DNA of 5,382 nt from Elusimicrobia bacterium RIFOXYB2_FULL_49_7 (GTDB lineage: Bacteria > Fibrobacterota > OXYB2-FULL-49-7), in the NCBI GenBank assembly GCA_001800515.1, contig MGVN01000018.1, forward strand, positions 1-5,382. The letters run 5' to 3'. Of the stretch, positions 1 through 5,382 are shown one piece after another. The notes under the pieces were generated by a model, which worked only from the letters and a program-made list of their open reading frames with translations, searched no databases and had not been told where the DNA came from. The position numbers were made by a program, and so were the translations under genes. Numbering within the stretch: the stretch's first letter is position 1; each line of letters starts with the position of its first letter.

Positions 1-85
1 AGATCCCCTGTCCTTATCCTGAGTGTAAAACCCGCCATAGGGCTTGTGGCCAAGAAAACGGTAACCCTTTCAGCAGCCAACATAA

Positions 86-764
86 TCAATACAAAAAACA
101 AAACAACCAAAGAGGTATTCTCCGTCCGGTCCCCGCTTCTACATCATCCAGCACGAGATACGATTTTTTTGGGTTGCAAACCTGGCTGAAATCCTTTTTT
201 CAACCTCCGACCTCAAACACAAGAGCATTGTCCACCAGAAAATCTCCCTGCTCCGGAAATGTCAGCGTGTGCGATTCGGAAAGTGCACTGAGAAAGAAGG
301 TTTCACGGACGCTGCCTGGGTTGTCCACCTTCCCCTGAATAGCGAAATACGGACAGGCATTATTCAGATAAATTTTACCGGGTTTACCAAGCCGGCCAAG
401 TCCTTTGCCGCTCTGAGAAAGACAGCGGATGATCCCCGCATCCTCTAAATAGGAAAGATAGGTTTTCAGCGTCCGTTCGTCACCGATATCCATCAATCCC
501 TTGAGCTTCCGCATGTCCGGCGTAAAAGGAACAGAAGAGGCTATATAGGAGAGAAGTTTCTTAATTTTCTGAACGCTGGCCCCGGTAAGCGCAGGATGAA
601 CCGCCGGAAGATCCATCTCCAGAGTGGCATGCATACCCTGTTCGACAATGGTTCCGTATTGTTCAGGTTCGGGAAAGTCTTTAAAATAGGGATAATATCC
701 CCGAACAAGATAGTCGCGAAACAAACCCAGAATCCTGGCTGAGACGAATAAGTTCGTCCATCAT
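86..764 (-). pseudogene. Decayed DUF4143-type ATP-binding protein (AAA_14/DUF4143 family)
   Basis: This is the C-terminal half of the common bacterial ATPases that join an N-terminal AAA domain to a C-terminal DUF4143 domain; their cellular role is poorly known. The readable frame from about 733 down carries the family signatures FRDYLVRGYYPYF, then LSYLEDAGII, KIYLNN, RETFFLSAL, GDFLVDN and FEVGG. There are three lesions. First, the Walker A/B half is missing: the family is usually near 380-400 residues, and only about 215 codons of the C-terminal part remain. Second, a plausible original start (ATG 759-761 or 762-764, encoding MDELIRLSQD, with AAGGA upstream) is in a different frame from the rest. 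Third, TGA at 200-202 follows FEVGG. The same frame then continues for 37 codons with the expected family tail (KKDFSQV, SYLVLDDVEAG, RRIPLWLF) to a TGA at 86-88. An internal deletion plus a nonsense mutation explains all of this. A shortened product from the TTG at 722-724 is possible but unlikely to be functional. Confidence 0.85.
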
Positions 765-768
765 GCAA

Positions 769-773
769 TCCTT
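769..773 (-). promoter_or_regulatory. Ribosome binding site of the broken ATPase gene
   Basis: On the minus strand AAGGA stands 4 nt before the ATG at 762-764 and 7 nt before the ATG at 759-761. The second ATG has the better spacing. This marks the original gene start (MDELIRLSQD) and shows that the translation signal survived while the reading frame behind it was lost. Confidence 0.55.
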
Positions 774-776
774 CTG

Positions 777-827
777 TTAGTATTACAATCCTAACATATA
801 TTATTAATGTTAGGATTGTAATACTAA
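777..827. repeat. Perfect 21-bp inverted repeat with 9-nt AT-rich loop
   Basis: The arms at 777-797 and 807-827 are exact reverse complements, beginning TTAGTATTAC and ending GTAATACTAA, around the loop ATATTATTA. Each arm is itself an imperfect 18-bp palindrome (TTAG.ATT..AAT.CTAA), so the element reads as two operator-like sites facing each other. It starts 2 bp beyond the stop of the 62-codon ORF and lies 12 bp before the first ATG of the ATPase remnant. The stem is AT-rich and has no T-run after it on either strand, so it does not look like a standard intrinsic terminator. An operator or cruciform site belonging to the decayed ATPase gene is the simplest reading, but this is inference. 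Confidence 0.85.
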
Positions 828-829
828 TA

Positions 830-1018
830 TTATTCTGCTGTTGAATTGTTTTCCGCGGTCAGAATGTTCTGCTCCCGCTGATAGGCCAATCGGTTGACAT
901 TGGTTTCGTTACGCTTGATGAATTCGTAAATTAAATTGATGTCGTCCAGGGTATAGTAATTAAAGCTCTCACGAATTTCTTCGATAATGTCCGGGATATT
1001 CATTTTATAGCGAATCAT
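830..1018 (-). CDS. Small hypothetical protein, 62 residues
   Basis: I do not recognise this family. The product, starting MIRYKMNIPDIIEEI, is polar, probably mostly helical, acidic at the C terminus (ILTAENNSTAE), and has no signal peptide, membrane segment, cysteine pair or catalytic motif. The ATG at 1016-1018 was chosen because AAGGGAG sits 7 nt upstream. Another ATG at 1034-1036 overlaps the stop of the M32 gene as TGATG and would add six residues (MQGRLV), and an ATG at 1001-1003 would remove five. The ORF begins 17 nt after the M32 stop on the same strand, so it is probably the last gene of that transcript, and it ends 2 bp before the 21-bp inverted repeat. The good ribosome site and operon-like spacing argue for a real gene; the short length and lack of a known family keep this tentative. 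Confidence 0.6.
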   Translation of the reverse strand: MIRYKMNIPDIIEEIRESFNYYTLDDINLIYEFIKRNETNVNRLAYQREQNILTAENNSTAE

Positions 1019-1025
1019 GACCAGT

Positions 1026-1032
1026 CTCCCTT
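1026..1032 (-). promoter_or_regulatory. Ribosome binding site of the 62-residue ORF
   Basis: The minus-strand sequence AAGGGAG is 7 nt before the ATG at 1016-1018. It decides the start against the upstream TGATG overlap codon and against the internal ATG at 1001-1003, which has no such site. Confidence 0.6.
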
Positions 1033-1035
1033 GCA

Positions 1036-2538
1036 TCAAACCCCATAGAGGGTGGTATATTTCTCTTCAAGATACTTGAAAAAATAGTCCGGGTTCAATC
1101 CTTCTCCGGTCGCATCCTTCACGACCTGATCCGCGCTCTTTAATCTACCGAAACAATGCACATTCCGGTTTAACCATCCTCGGATCTCTGAAAATCTGCG
1201 GTCCCGTATCATATCCGAAAACGAACCCAGTTCGCGCTCAATAGCCCACCTAAATTGGGCTGCATAGAGATTTCCCAAGGTATACGTTGGGAAATAACCA
1301 AAAGAACCCAGACACCAATGGATATCCTGCAAAGCACCCTCTGTCACCTTTGTGGGACAAATACCAAAGAGCGACTCCATTTCGTTGTTCCAGGCTTCGG
1401 GTAAGTCTTCCACTGTCAGGCTGCCGTTGAAAAGCCGTTGCTCCAAATCATAGCGCAGAAGAATATGAAGGTTATACGTTACTTCATCCGCTTCCACCCG
1501 GATAAGCGATGGCTTGACCTCAGCGGCCAAGGCGTACAGTTTAGCCGGCGAATAACCGGTCATGACTGATCCGAAAATATCGGACAATATGGCATGATAA
1601 GTCTCAAAAAAGGCAAGGGTGCGGCCTATCATATTCTCCCACAAACGGGACTGTGACTCATGAATACCGAGTGAGACGGCACTCCCTGCGGGCGTACCAT
1701 CCAGGCGCAGATCAAACCCCATCTCATACAGCGCATGACCGTTTTCATGCATGACCGCAAAAAGCCCGCTAAAGGGATTGTTCTGCCGAAAACGCACGGT
1801 TCGACGAACGTCATTCAGACTGAAAGAGGTGCAAAAAGGGTGGGCGGACTTGTCTAAACGTGTCCGTTCTTCCGGAAGGCCCATTTCGGCAGACATAAAG
1901 GTACACAGCGCCAACTGAGCGGATTCTGGAAATTCATGATTGAAAATATCTTGTCGGACCGTTAAGGGCCGTTTGGTCAGCTTGCGGACAAGGGTGGCCA
2001 ACCTTTCCCGGAGCGGACCGAAAAGCCCGTTCAAGTGTGCCTGGGTCAGACCGGGTTCATATTCGTCAAGCAGGGCGGTATAGGGGTCTTTCGGGAAACC
2101 GAGACAAGTTCCGACCTCTTTTTGAAGTGCAATGAGTTCCCTCAGGTTTTCCTGAAACAATGACCACTGGTTTTCTTTTCGGGCAGCCAGCCACGCTTCC
2201 TTGCCGAGTGAGGCGGCACGGGCCAGTGCTTCGACCAGCCGAGTCGGGAGTTTAACGGCCTTGTCAAGATCGCGTTTAGCCAAACGGACCTGAGTTTGTT
2301 CCTCGTCGGTCAAATCGGTTGCAACCGACACTTCATTGACTAATCCGGCATAGGTGGATTCGATTCTAATCCGATGAATATGAGCGGAAAGCACGGACAG
2401 GTGCTCCGCTCGATTCGCGGCCGCCCCTTTTGGCATATAGGTGGCTTGGTCCCAGGAAAGGAGGGCTGCGACCTCCTCAAGACGGATAATCTCCCGGTGG
2501 AGCACCAGGAAACGGGCGTAGTTCTGATTCAAAATCAA
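1036..2538 (-). CDS. M32 family metallocarboxypeptidase (carboxypeptidase Taq type)
   Basis: This is a zinc carboxypeptidase that removes C-terminal residues from peptides in the cytoplasm, with a role in general peptide turnover. Numbered from the TTG at 2536-2538 (500 residues, the usual family length), the sequence shows SWDQ at 28-31, DPYTALLDEYEPG at 151-163, HPF at 233-235, and the zinc and catalytic motif HENGH (HExxH) at 264-268. HESQSR follows at 293-298, with Glu294 the expected third zinc ligand. The conserved RVEADEVTYNLHI block begins near 347 and FGYFPTYTLGNLYAAQ lies at 413-428. No catalytic residue is missing, and there is no signal peptide. The start is uncertain because no ATG precedes the conserved N terminus. 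TTG at 2536-2538 overlaps the TGA of the DUF1232 gene, TTG at 2530-2532 matches the family N terminus slightly better, and TTG at 2578-2580 would add 14 residues. No strong Shine-Dalgarno supports any of them, so translation is probably coupled to the upstream gene. Confidence 0.96.
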   Translation of the reverse strand: MILNQNYARFLVLHREIIRLEEVAALLSWDQATYMPKGAAANRAEHLSVLSAHIHRIRIESTYAGLVNEVSVATDLTDEEQTQVRLAKRDLDKAVKLPTRLVEALARAASLGKEAWLAARKENQWSLFQENLRELIALQKEVGTCLGFPKDPYTALLDEYEPGLTQAHLNGLFGPLRERLATLVRKLTKRPLTVRQDIFNHEFPESAQLALCTFMSAEMGLPEERTRLDKSAHPFCTSFSLNDVRRTVRFRQNNPFSGLFAVMHENGHALYEMGFDLRLDGTPAGSAVSLGIHESQSRLWENMIGRTLAFFETYHAILSDIFGSVMTGYSPAKLYALAAEVKPSLIRVEADEVTYNLHILLRYDLEQRLFNGSLTVEDLPEAWNNEMESLFGICPTKVTEGALQDIHWCLGSFGYFPTYTLGNLYAAQFRWAIERELGSFSDMIRDRRFSEIRGWLNRNVHCFGRLKSADQVVKDATGEGLNPDYFFKYLEEKYTTLYGV

Positions 2539-2987
2539 CCGAGCTTGTACAGATTCCTGTCCAACCCCTTTTGGTCGCAATACTTCTTAAGCTCTTCCCG
2601 GATCAGTTTGACGCAGAGCAGAACAATAAACAGGTCATCCAGATAACCGATAACCGGAATAAAATCAGGGATAAAATCAATGGGGCTGATAACATAGAGC
2701 AACGAGGCCGTGATGGCAGCGATGGCAAACCAGGGCATTTCATACTCGCCTTTAACCCAGTCGCGCATAACCCAATACAGTAACTCGCACTGTCTGACCA
2801 GCGCACCAAGAGTAGGATGGTCACGGTATTTGTCCCGCACACCGTTGAACTTCTTTTCAAAGTTCTTGGCCAACTTAATGGCATCTTCTTTGTTGATCTT
2901 CTCCCGTACATGGTCAAAATGATCACGCAGTTTCGATTTGATTCCCTCGGCCAGGGGGTCGCTCTGCTTTTCTTCCGACGGTTCCAT
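2535..2987 (-). CDS. DUF1232 (YkvA-like) membrane protein
   Basis: This is a 150-residue protein whose C-terminal half is a DUF1232 domain; the molecular function of the family is not established. The N-terminal 80 residues are charged and probably helical. A hydrophobic segment at about 86-100 leads into the family hallmark SPIDFIPDFIPVIGYLDD at 101-118, followed by a second hydrophobic stretch at 119-129 and a basic, charged tail. Two short membrane segments as a hairpin fit the domain. The ATG at 2985-2987 is well supported by AAGGAG 5 nt upstream. The stop overlaps the likely TTG start of the M32 peptidase as TTGA, which indicates one transcript with translational coupling. It is the first gene of the minus-strand operon and is divergent from the acyl ligase gene. 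The family call is firm; the biological role is unknown. Confidence 0.93.
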   Translation of the reverse strand: MEPSEEKQSDPLAEGIKSKLRDHFDHVREKINKEDAIKLAKNFEKKFNGVRDKYRDHPTLGALVRQCELLYWVMRDWVKGEYEMPWFAIAAITASLLYVISPIDFIPDFIPVIGYLDDLFIVLLCVKLIREELKKYCDQKGLDRNLYKLG

Positions 2988-3007
2988 GTCCGCTCCTTTT
3001 TATAGAT

Positions 3008-3036
3008 AAAGAAAGCGCACAAAAAGCCCTTTCTTT
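3008..3036 (-). promoter_or_regulatory. Hairpin in the leader of the DUF1232 gene
   Basis: The arms AAAGAAAGCGC (3008-3018) and GCCCTTTCTTT (3026-3036) pair at 10 of 11 positions around a 7-nt loop. On the minus strand the hairpin ends 9 nt before the AAGGAG ribosome site of the DUF1232 gene, so if transcribed it would sit in the 5' leader and could affect expression of the operon. I see no convincing -35/-10 pair next to it. The regulatory role is inference. Confidence 0.4.
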
Positions 3037-3114
3037 ACCGTATTAAGCTAACTATTTCCGGAACGAAAAGCAATACTTTCTCGGCAGCTTCAGCAGAGCG
3101 TAACCACCTTCCTT

Positions 3115-3173
3115 AGACTCTGTGTTGCCAACATATACGTTTTTTGCGAAGATGTTGGCGACTTACAGAGTCT
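3115..3173. repeat. Long imperfect inverted repeat (foldback)
   Basis: The left arm (3115-3134) starts AGACTCTGT and ends GCCAACAT; the right arm (3152-3173) starts ATGTTGGC and ends ACAGAGTCT. The outer 9 bp and inner 8 bp pair exactly, separated by a 2-nt bulge on the right side and one T-G position. The 17-nt loop contains a run of six T. The differences between the arms preserve pairing (T opposite G), which is more like a folded RNA or a diverged repeat than chance. No transposase is present. The T-run lies in the loop rather than after the stem, so this is not a normal terminator. Confidence 0.7.
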
Positions 3174-3198
3174 TATCCGGCTATGCCGGGTTAGATAA
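3173..3198. repeat. GC-rich hairpin next to the foldback
   Basis: CCGGC (3177-3181) and GCCGG (3185-3189) form a 5-bp stem with a TAT loop. Outside it TTATC (3173-3177) can pair with GATAA (3194-3198) if a short bulge is allowed; the two stems compete for one C. It abuts the end of the 3115-3173 foldback, so the two may be parts of one structured element. No T-run follows. Confidence 0.4.
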
Positions 3199-3225
3199 TA
3201 AGTTGTCACCGGATCGCAAGAAATC

Positions 3226-3239
3226 AAGATACGTATCTT
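3226..3239. promoter_or_regulatory. Perfect 14-bp palindrome AAGATACGTATCTT
   Basis: The sequence is its own reverse complement over all 14 bases. It is in the divergent intergenic region, about 150 bp before the acyl ligase start and 61 bp upstream of a TATAAT box. The form and place fit a binding site for a dimeric repressor or activator of the ligase gene, but no regulator gene is in the window and I do not recognise the site as belonging to a known family. Confidence 0.4.
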
Positions 3240-3299
3240 ACGATATTGATCTGACATATCCGAATCGATTAATTTACATTTTATGACCCTCCTTACAAA

Positions 3300-3305
3300 T
3301 ATAAT
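3300..3305 (+). promoter_or_regulatory. Possible -10 box for the acyl ligase gene
   Basis: TATAAT matches the sigma-70 -10 consensus exactly and lies 83 bp before the ATG. The correctly spaced -35 region (about 3276-3283) is poor; the best TTTACA (3273-3278) is 21 bp away, longer than the usual 17. The surroundings are AT-rich, so a chance match is possible. If real, the transcript has a leader of roughly 75-80 nt. Confidence 0.3.
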
Positions 3306-3388
3306 GATGTATTTTAAAAACTGACGGTTGAACGCTTATTCGAGAGTCCCCGATTATATCAGGCCGATGTTTCAAAAACCGTGACACC

Positions 3389-5382
3389 ATGAATCCACTG
3401 CTTTATACGGACATCCTACAACACAATCTGGAACAATTCCGTACGCGGCCCTGCCTGCACATCAAACGAAACAACCAATGGCTCACCTGGACCTATGAAG
3501 ATGTCCGGCGCGATTTGAACCGGTTGGTTTCGTTCCTTAAACAAAACGGTTATTCTGCGGGCAGCCACGGCATGGTCATCGGGGAAAACACGCCGGAATG
3601 GATCATCAGCTACCACGCCCTCTTTCTGGCCGGCGGTTGTACCCTACCGGTTGATCCCAACCTGCCGGAAAATGAGATACGGGAAATTCTCCGCCAAACC
3701 GCACCCAAGGTCATCTTCTGTTCTCCCGGCTTTTATTCCTTCTTCGAGTCTCTGCGTACAAAAGGAGAACTCCAATGCCGGATTCTCACTCTACCCTCCG
3801 AAGAAAAACCCACGAACAATGATTATGCGGAAGCACTGAAACAGGGGAATTCCAACACAGACGCTTTTTCCCTTCCCTTTTCCCCGAACGATCCGCTGGC
3901 CATCCTCTTTACCTCCGGCACCACCGGAAAAGCCAAAGGGGCCGTTCTACTGCAACGAAACTTCGTCACGGCATCGCAATCCGGTATCCCGCGTATGAAA
4001 ATCAAACCGGAGCATGTTTTCGCAGCCGTGCTTCCTCTGCACCATGTTTTCGGTTTTGCCGCCTGCGTGGCCGCCCCCCTGGGTGCAGGCTGCTGTACCG
4101 TCTGCGTGCCCGTCATCAAAGGTCCCCTGATTGTGGAAGCCTTGAAGGAGCAACAGGTTTCCGTGTTGCCTGCGGTTCCTCAAATGCTGGAACTGTTTTA
4201 TACGAATATTGAAAAACGGGTGGCGGAAAAGGGCCCCCTTGTCAAAAATGTATTCGGTCTGCTGAAGACGGCATCGGCACTACTGGGTCCTCTTTTCGGA
4301 ACCACGTTTCAACGCAAGCTTTTTTCATCGGTCCATGCCGGTTTCGGCGGGCGACTCGACCTTATCGTCTCCGGCGGCGCCTCTATCCGAAAAAAGTATT
4401 TCACCGGGTTTCGTTGCATGGGATTCCGCATTGTGGAAGGATATGGACTCACTGAAACCTTCGGCCCCATTACCATCTGTCCTGCCGAACAAGCAAGGCT
4501 GGGAAGCGTAGGTCCGGTGCTTGCCGGCAATGAAATGAGAATCGATTCCCCGGACAAGGAAGGCATCGGTGAAGTCTGTTTCCGGGGAGAAACGGTTTTT
4601 GGCGGTTATTTCAACAATCCGGATGCCACTCAAAAGGTCTTTGACAAAGAAGGTTGGTTTCATACGGGCGATCTGGGACGATTGGATAAAGACGGTTTCC
4701 TTTATCTCACCGGCCGCATGAAGGATGTCATTATCCTGCCTTCCGGTAAAAATGTCTATCCCGATGAATTGGAGGAGTTCTATCTCACCTGTCCGGACCT
4801 TGAAGAAATCGTCATTCTCGGATTGCCAACCGAAGCCGGAGAATCAGTCGTCGCCCTGGCTGTACCGTCTCAAGCAATGCGAAAGCTCTTTTCTCCGGAA
4901 GAGGCTTCCGAGCGGCTCATGCAGTCACTTCTGAACATGGGCCGTCATCTGCCCTCTTATAAAAAGATGGCCGAATGCCGGGTCACCTTTTCTCCTCTAC
5001 CACGTACCACCACGCGTAAAATCAAAAAAAATGAGGCCAAAACACTTTACCTTTCCCTAAAAGAAAATAAAGTTATAACCATCGTCTCTTCTCAATTCAC
5101 CGTAAAAGAGAGCGAACAAATGGCCTCCCCTGCCTTTCGAACAATCAGCGGTCTGCTCAAATCACTCATCCCAAAAGAGGGGGCCACCCCTCTCACGGTT
5201 CGCTCCCATCTGGAATTTGATCTTCGCCTTGATTCCTTAAAACGCCTCGAACTGTTGTCGCTTCTGGAAAAAGAGATGGGCCGTTCCATTTCCGAAGAAA
5301 GCCTTTCCCGCTTGGAAACCGTGGGAGAGGTTTTATTATTGATGACGACCGATCTGAAAGAAACCTCCCCCTTTCCAGACGA
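3389..5382 (+). CDS. AMP-forming acyl-CoA/acyl-ACP synthetase with C-terminal carrier-protein domain (partial, 3' end outside window)
   Basis: The frame is open for 664 codons to the right edge, so the C terminus is missing. The protein is an adenylate-forming ligase (AMP-binding family) that activates a carboxylate, most likely a fatty acid, with ATP. Visible motifs are the phosphate loop FTSGTTGKAKG at 174-184, PLHHVFG at 216-222, SGGASI at 328-333, GYGLTET at 351-357, HTGDL at 425-429 with Asp428 for the ribose, and GRMKDVIILPSGKNVYP at 442-458. PRTTTRKIKK carries the likely catalytic Lys544. About 590-650 is an acyl-carrier-protein domain with LDSL, whose Ser616 is the expected phosphopantetheine site. 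Such a fusion suggests the acyl group is loaded onto its own carrier; a downstream acyltransferase domain or gene would fit but is not visible. The ATG at 3389-3391 fits the family N terminus (MNPLLYTDIL) and the frame is closed by TGA at 3329-3331, but there is no clear Shine-Dalgarno. Acyl-CoA ligase or fatty acyl-AMP ligase activity cannot be separated from sequence alone. Confidence 0.95.
   Translation, partial: MNPLLYTDILQHNLEQFRTRPCLHIKRNNQWLTWTYEDVRRDLNRLVSFLKQNGYSAGSHGMVIGENTPEWIISYHALFLAGGCTLPVDPNLPENEIREILRQTAPKVIFCSPGFYSFFESLRTKGELQCRILTLPSEEKPTNNDYAEALKQGNSNTDAFSLPFSPNDPLAILFTSGTTGKAKGAVLLQRNFVTASQSGIPRMKIKPEHVFAAVLPLHHVFGFAACVAAPLGAGCCTVCVPVIKGPLIVEALKEQQVSVLPAVPQMLELFYTNIEKRVAEKGPLVKNVFGLLKTASALLGPLFGTTFQRKLFSSVHAGFGGRLDLIVSGGASIRKKYFTGFRCMGFRIVEGYGLTETFGPITICPAEQARLGSVGPVLAGNEMRIDSPDKEGIGEVCFRGETVFGGYFNNPDATQKVFDKEGWFHTGDLGRLDKDGFLYLTGRMKDVIILPSGKNVYPDELEEFYLTCPDLEEIVILGLPTEAGESVVALAVPSQAMRKLFSPEEASERLMQSLLNMGRHLPSYKKMAECRVTFSPLPRTTTRKIKKNEAKTLYLSLKENKVITIVSSQFTVKESEQMASPAFRTISGLLKSLIPKEGATPLTVRSHLEFDLRLDSLKRLELLSLLEKEMGRSISEESLSRLETVGEVLLLMTTDLKETSPFPD

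Larger units (their letters stand above)
2988..3388. other. 401-bp divergent intergenic region with several dyads
   Basis: No credible gene is seen here on either strand. The region separates the divergent DUF1232/M32 operon (minus) from the acyl ligase gene (plus) and must carry the promoters of both. It contains, left to right, the DUF1232 ribosome site and leader hairpin, a large foldback at 3115-3173, a CCGGC-TAT-GCCGG hairpin at 3177-3189, a 14-bp palindrome at 3226-3239 and a TATAAT at 3300-3305. The ORFs that overlap the left part are antisense to the DUF1232 gene or lack any family resemblance. The concentration of dyads is higher than expected for a plain spacer and suggests a structured RNA, a repeat element or a set of regulator sites. 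Confidence 0.6.

Noticed and set aside
1..85. Possible start of a further minus-strand gene (ATG at 81-83, open to the edge) and another open minus frame encoding GYRFLGHKPYGGFYTQ
   Set aside because: Only about 25 codons are visible, there is no ribosome site, two frames look equally open and I recognise no family. Too short to call.
200..202. In-frame TGA in the ATPase remnant read as selenocysteine or as a TGA-sense genetic code
   Set aside because: The family has Lys/Arg, not Cys, at this position, the same gene has other lesions, and the other genes here use TGA as stop and TGG for Trp.
541..768. 75-codon minus-strand ORF overlapping the ATPase remnant
   Set aside because: It is an out-of-frame shadow; the family motifs are in the neighbouring frame.
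777..827. Intrinsic terminator after the 62-residue ORF
   Set aside because: The stem is AT-rich, unusually long and lacks a following T-run in the direction of transcription.
772..837. TTCTG on both sides of the 21-bp inverted repeat as a target-site duplication
   Set aside because: The right copy is 5 bp away from the repeat end while the left one abuts it, and a 5-mer repeat in AT-rich DNA is weak evidence.
2603..3022. 139-codon minus-strand ORF over the DUF1232 gene
   Set aside because: It is a shifted frame of the DUF1232 gene with odd composition; the DUF1232 frame has the hallmark motif and the ribosome site.
3115..3198. Integron attC-like recombination site
   Set aside because: GTTAGAT at 3190-3196 fits the 3' core pattern GTTRRRY, but no RYYYAAC partner is present in the right place and the foldback is too symmetric at its outer ends. 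No integrase or cassette array is seen.
3823..4183. Overlapping antisense ORFs inside the acyl ligase gene
   Set aside because: The plus frame carries all adenylation motifs continuously; the antisense frames show no family resemblance.

Overview
This 5.4 kb bacterial window holds three intact or near-intact genes with clear family matches, one small orphan gene, one decayed gene, and a roughly 400 bp intergenic region rich in inverted repeats. Moderate GC, good Shine-Dalgarno sites on several genes and tryptophan encoded by TGG point to an ordinary bacterium using the standard bacterial code. The mix of genes (an acyl-AMP ligase fused to a carrier protein, an M32 carboxypeptidase, a DUF1232 membrane protein and a DUF4143-type ATPase remnant) would suit a Gram-negative anaerobe such as a Desulfobacterota member, but that is inference and no marker gene settles it.

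Layout. Positions 86-764 (minus) hold a broken DUF4143-type ATPase gene: the ATP-binding half is gone, the remnant start is out of frame, and a TGA interrupts an otherwise well preserved tail. A perfect 21-bp inverted repeat (777-827) lies just before it. Reading further back along the minus strand are a 62-codon orphan ORF (830-1018), an M32 carboxypeptidase (1036-2538) and a DUF1232/YkvA-like membrane protein (2535-2987). The last three are so tightly spaced that they are probably one transcript read from right to left, in the order DUF1232, M32, small ORF.

Positions 2988-3388 are a divergent intergenic region. It has a hairpin in the DUF1232 leader, a large imperfect foldback (3115-3173), a small GC-rich hairpin, a perfect 14-bp palindrome (3226-3239) and a possible -10 box. 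From 3389 to the right edge on the plus strand runs a 664-codon open frame. It is an AMP-forming acyl ligase with all the core motifs, followed by an acyl-carrier-protein domain with its DSL attachment serine; it has no stop inside the window.

The genes do not form an obvious single pathway. The minus-strand operon combines peptide turnover (M32) with a membrane protein of unknown role. The plus-strand gene belongs to fatty-acid activation. I see no transposase, tRNA, rRNA or CRISPR array. No convincing new multi-gene system is visible; the oddest items are the ligase-carrier fusion, the three-lesion ATPase remnant and its palindrome, and the structured intergenic element.
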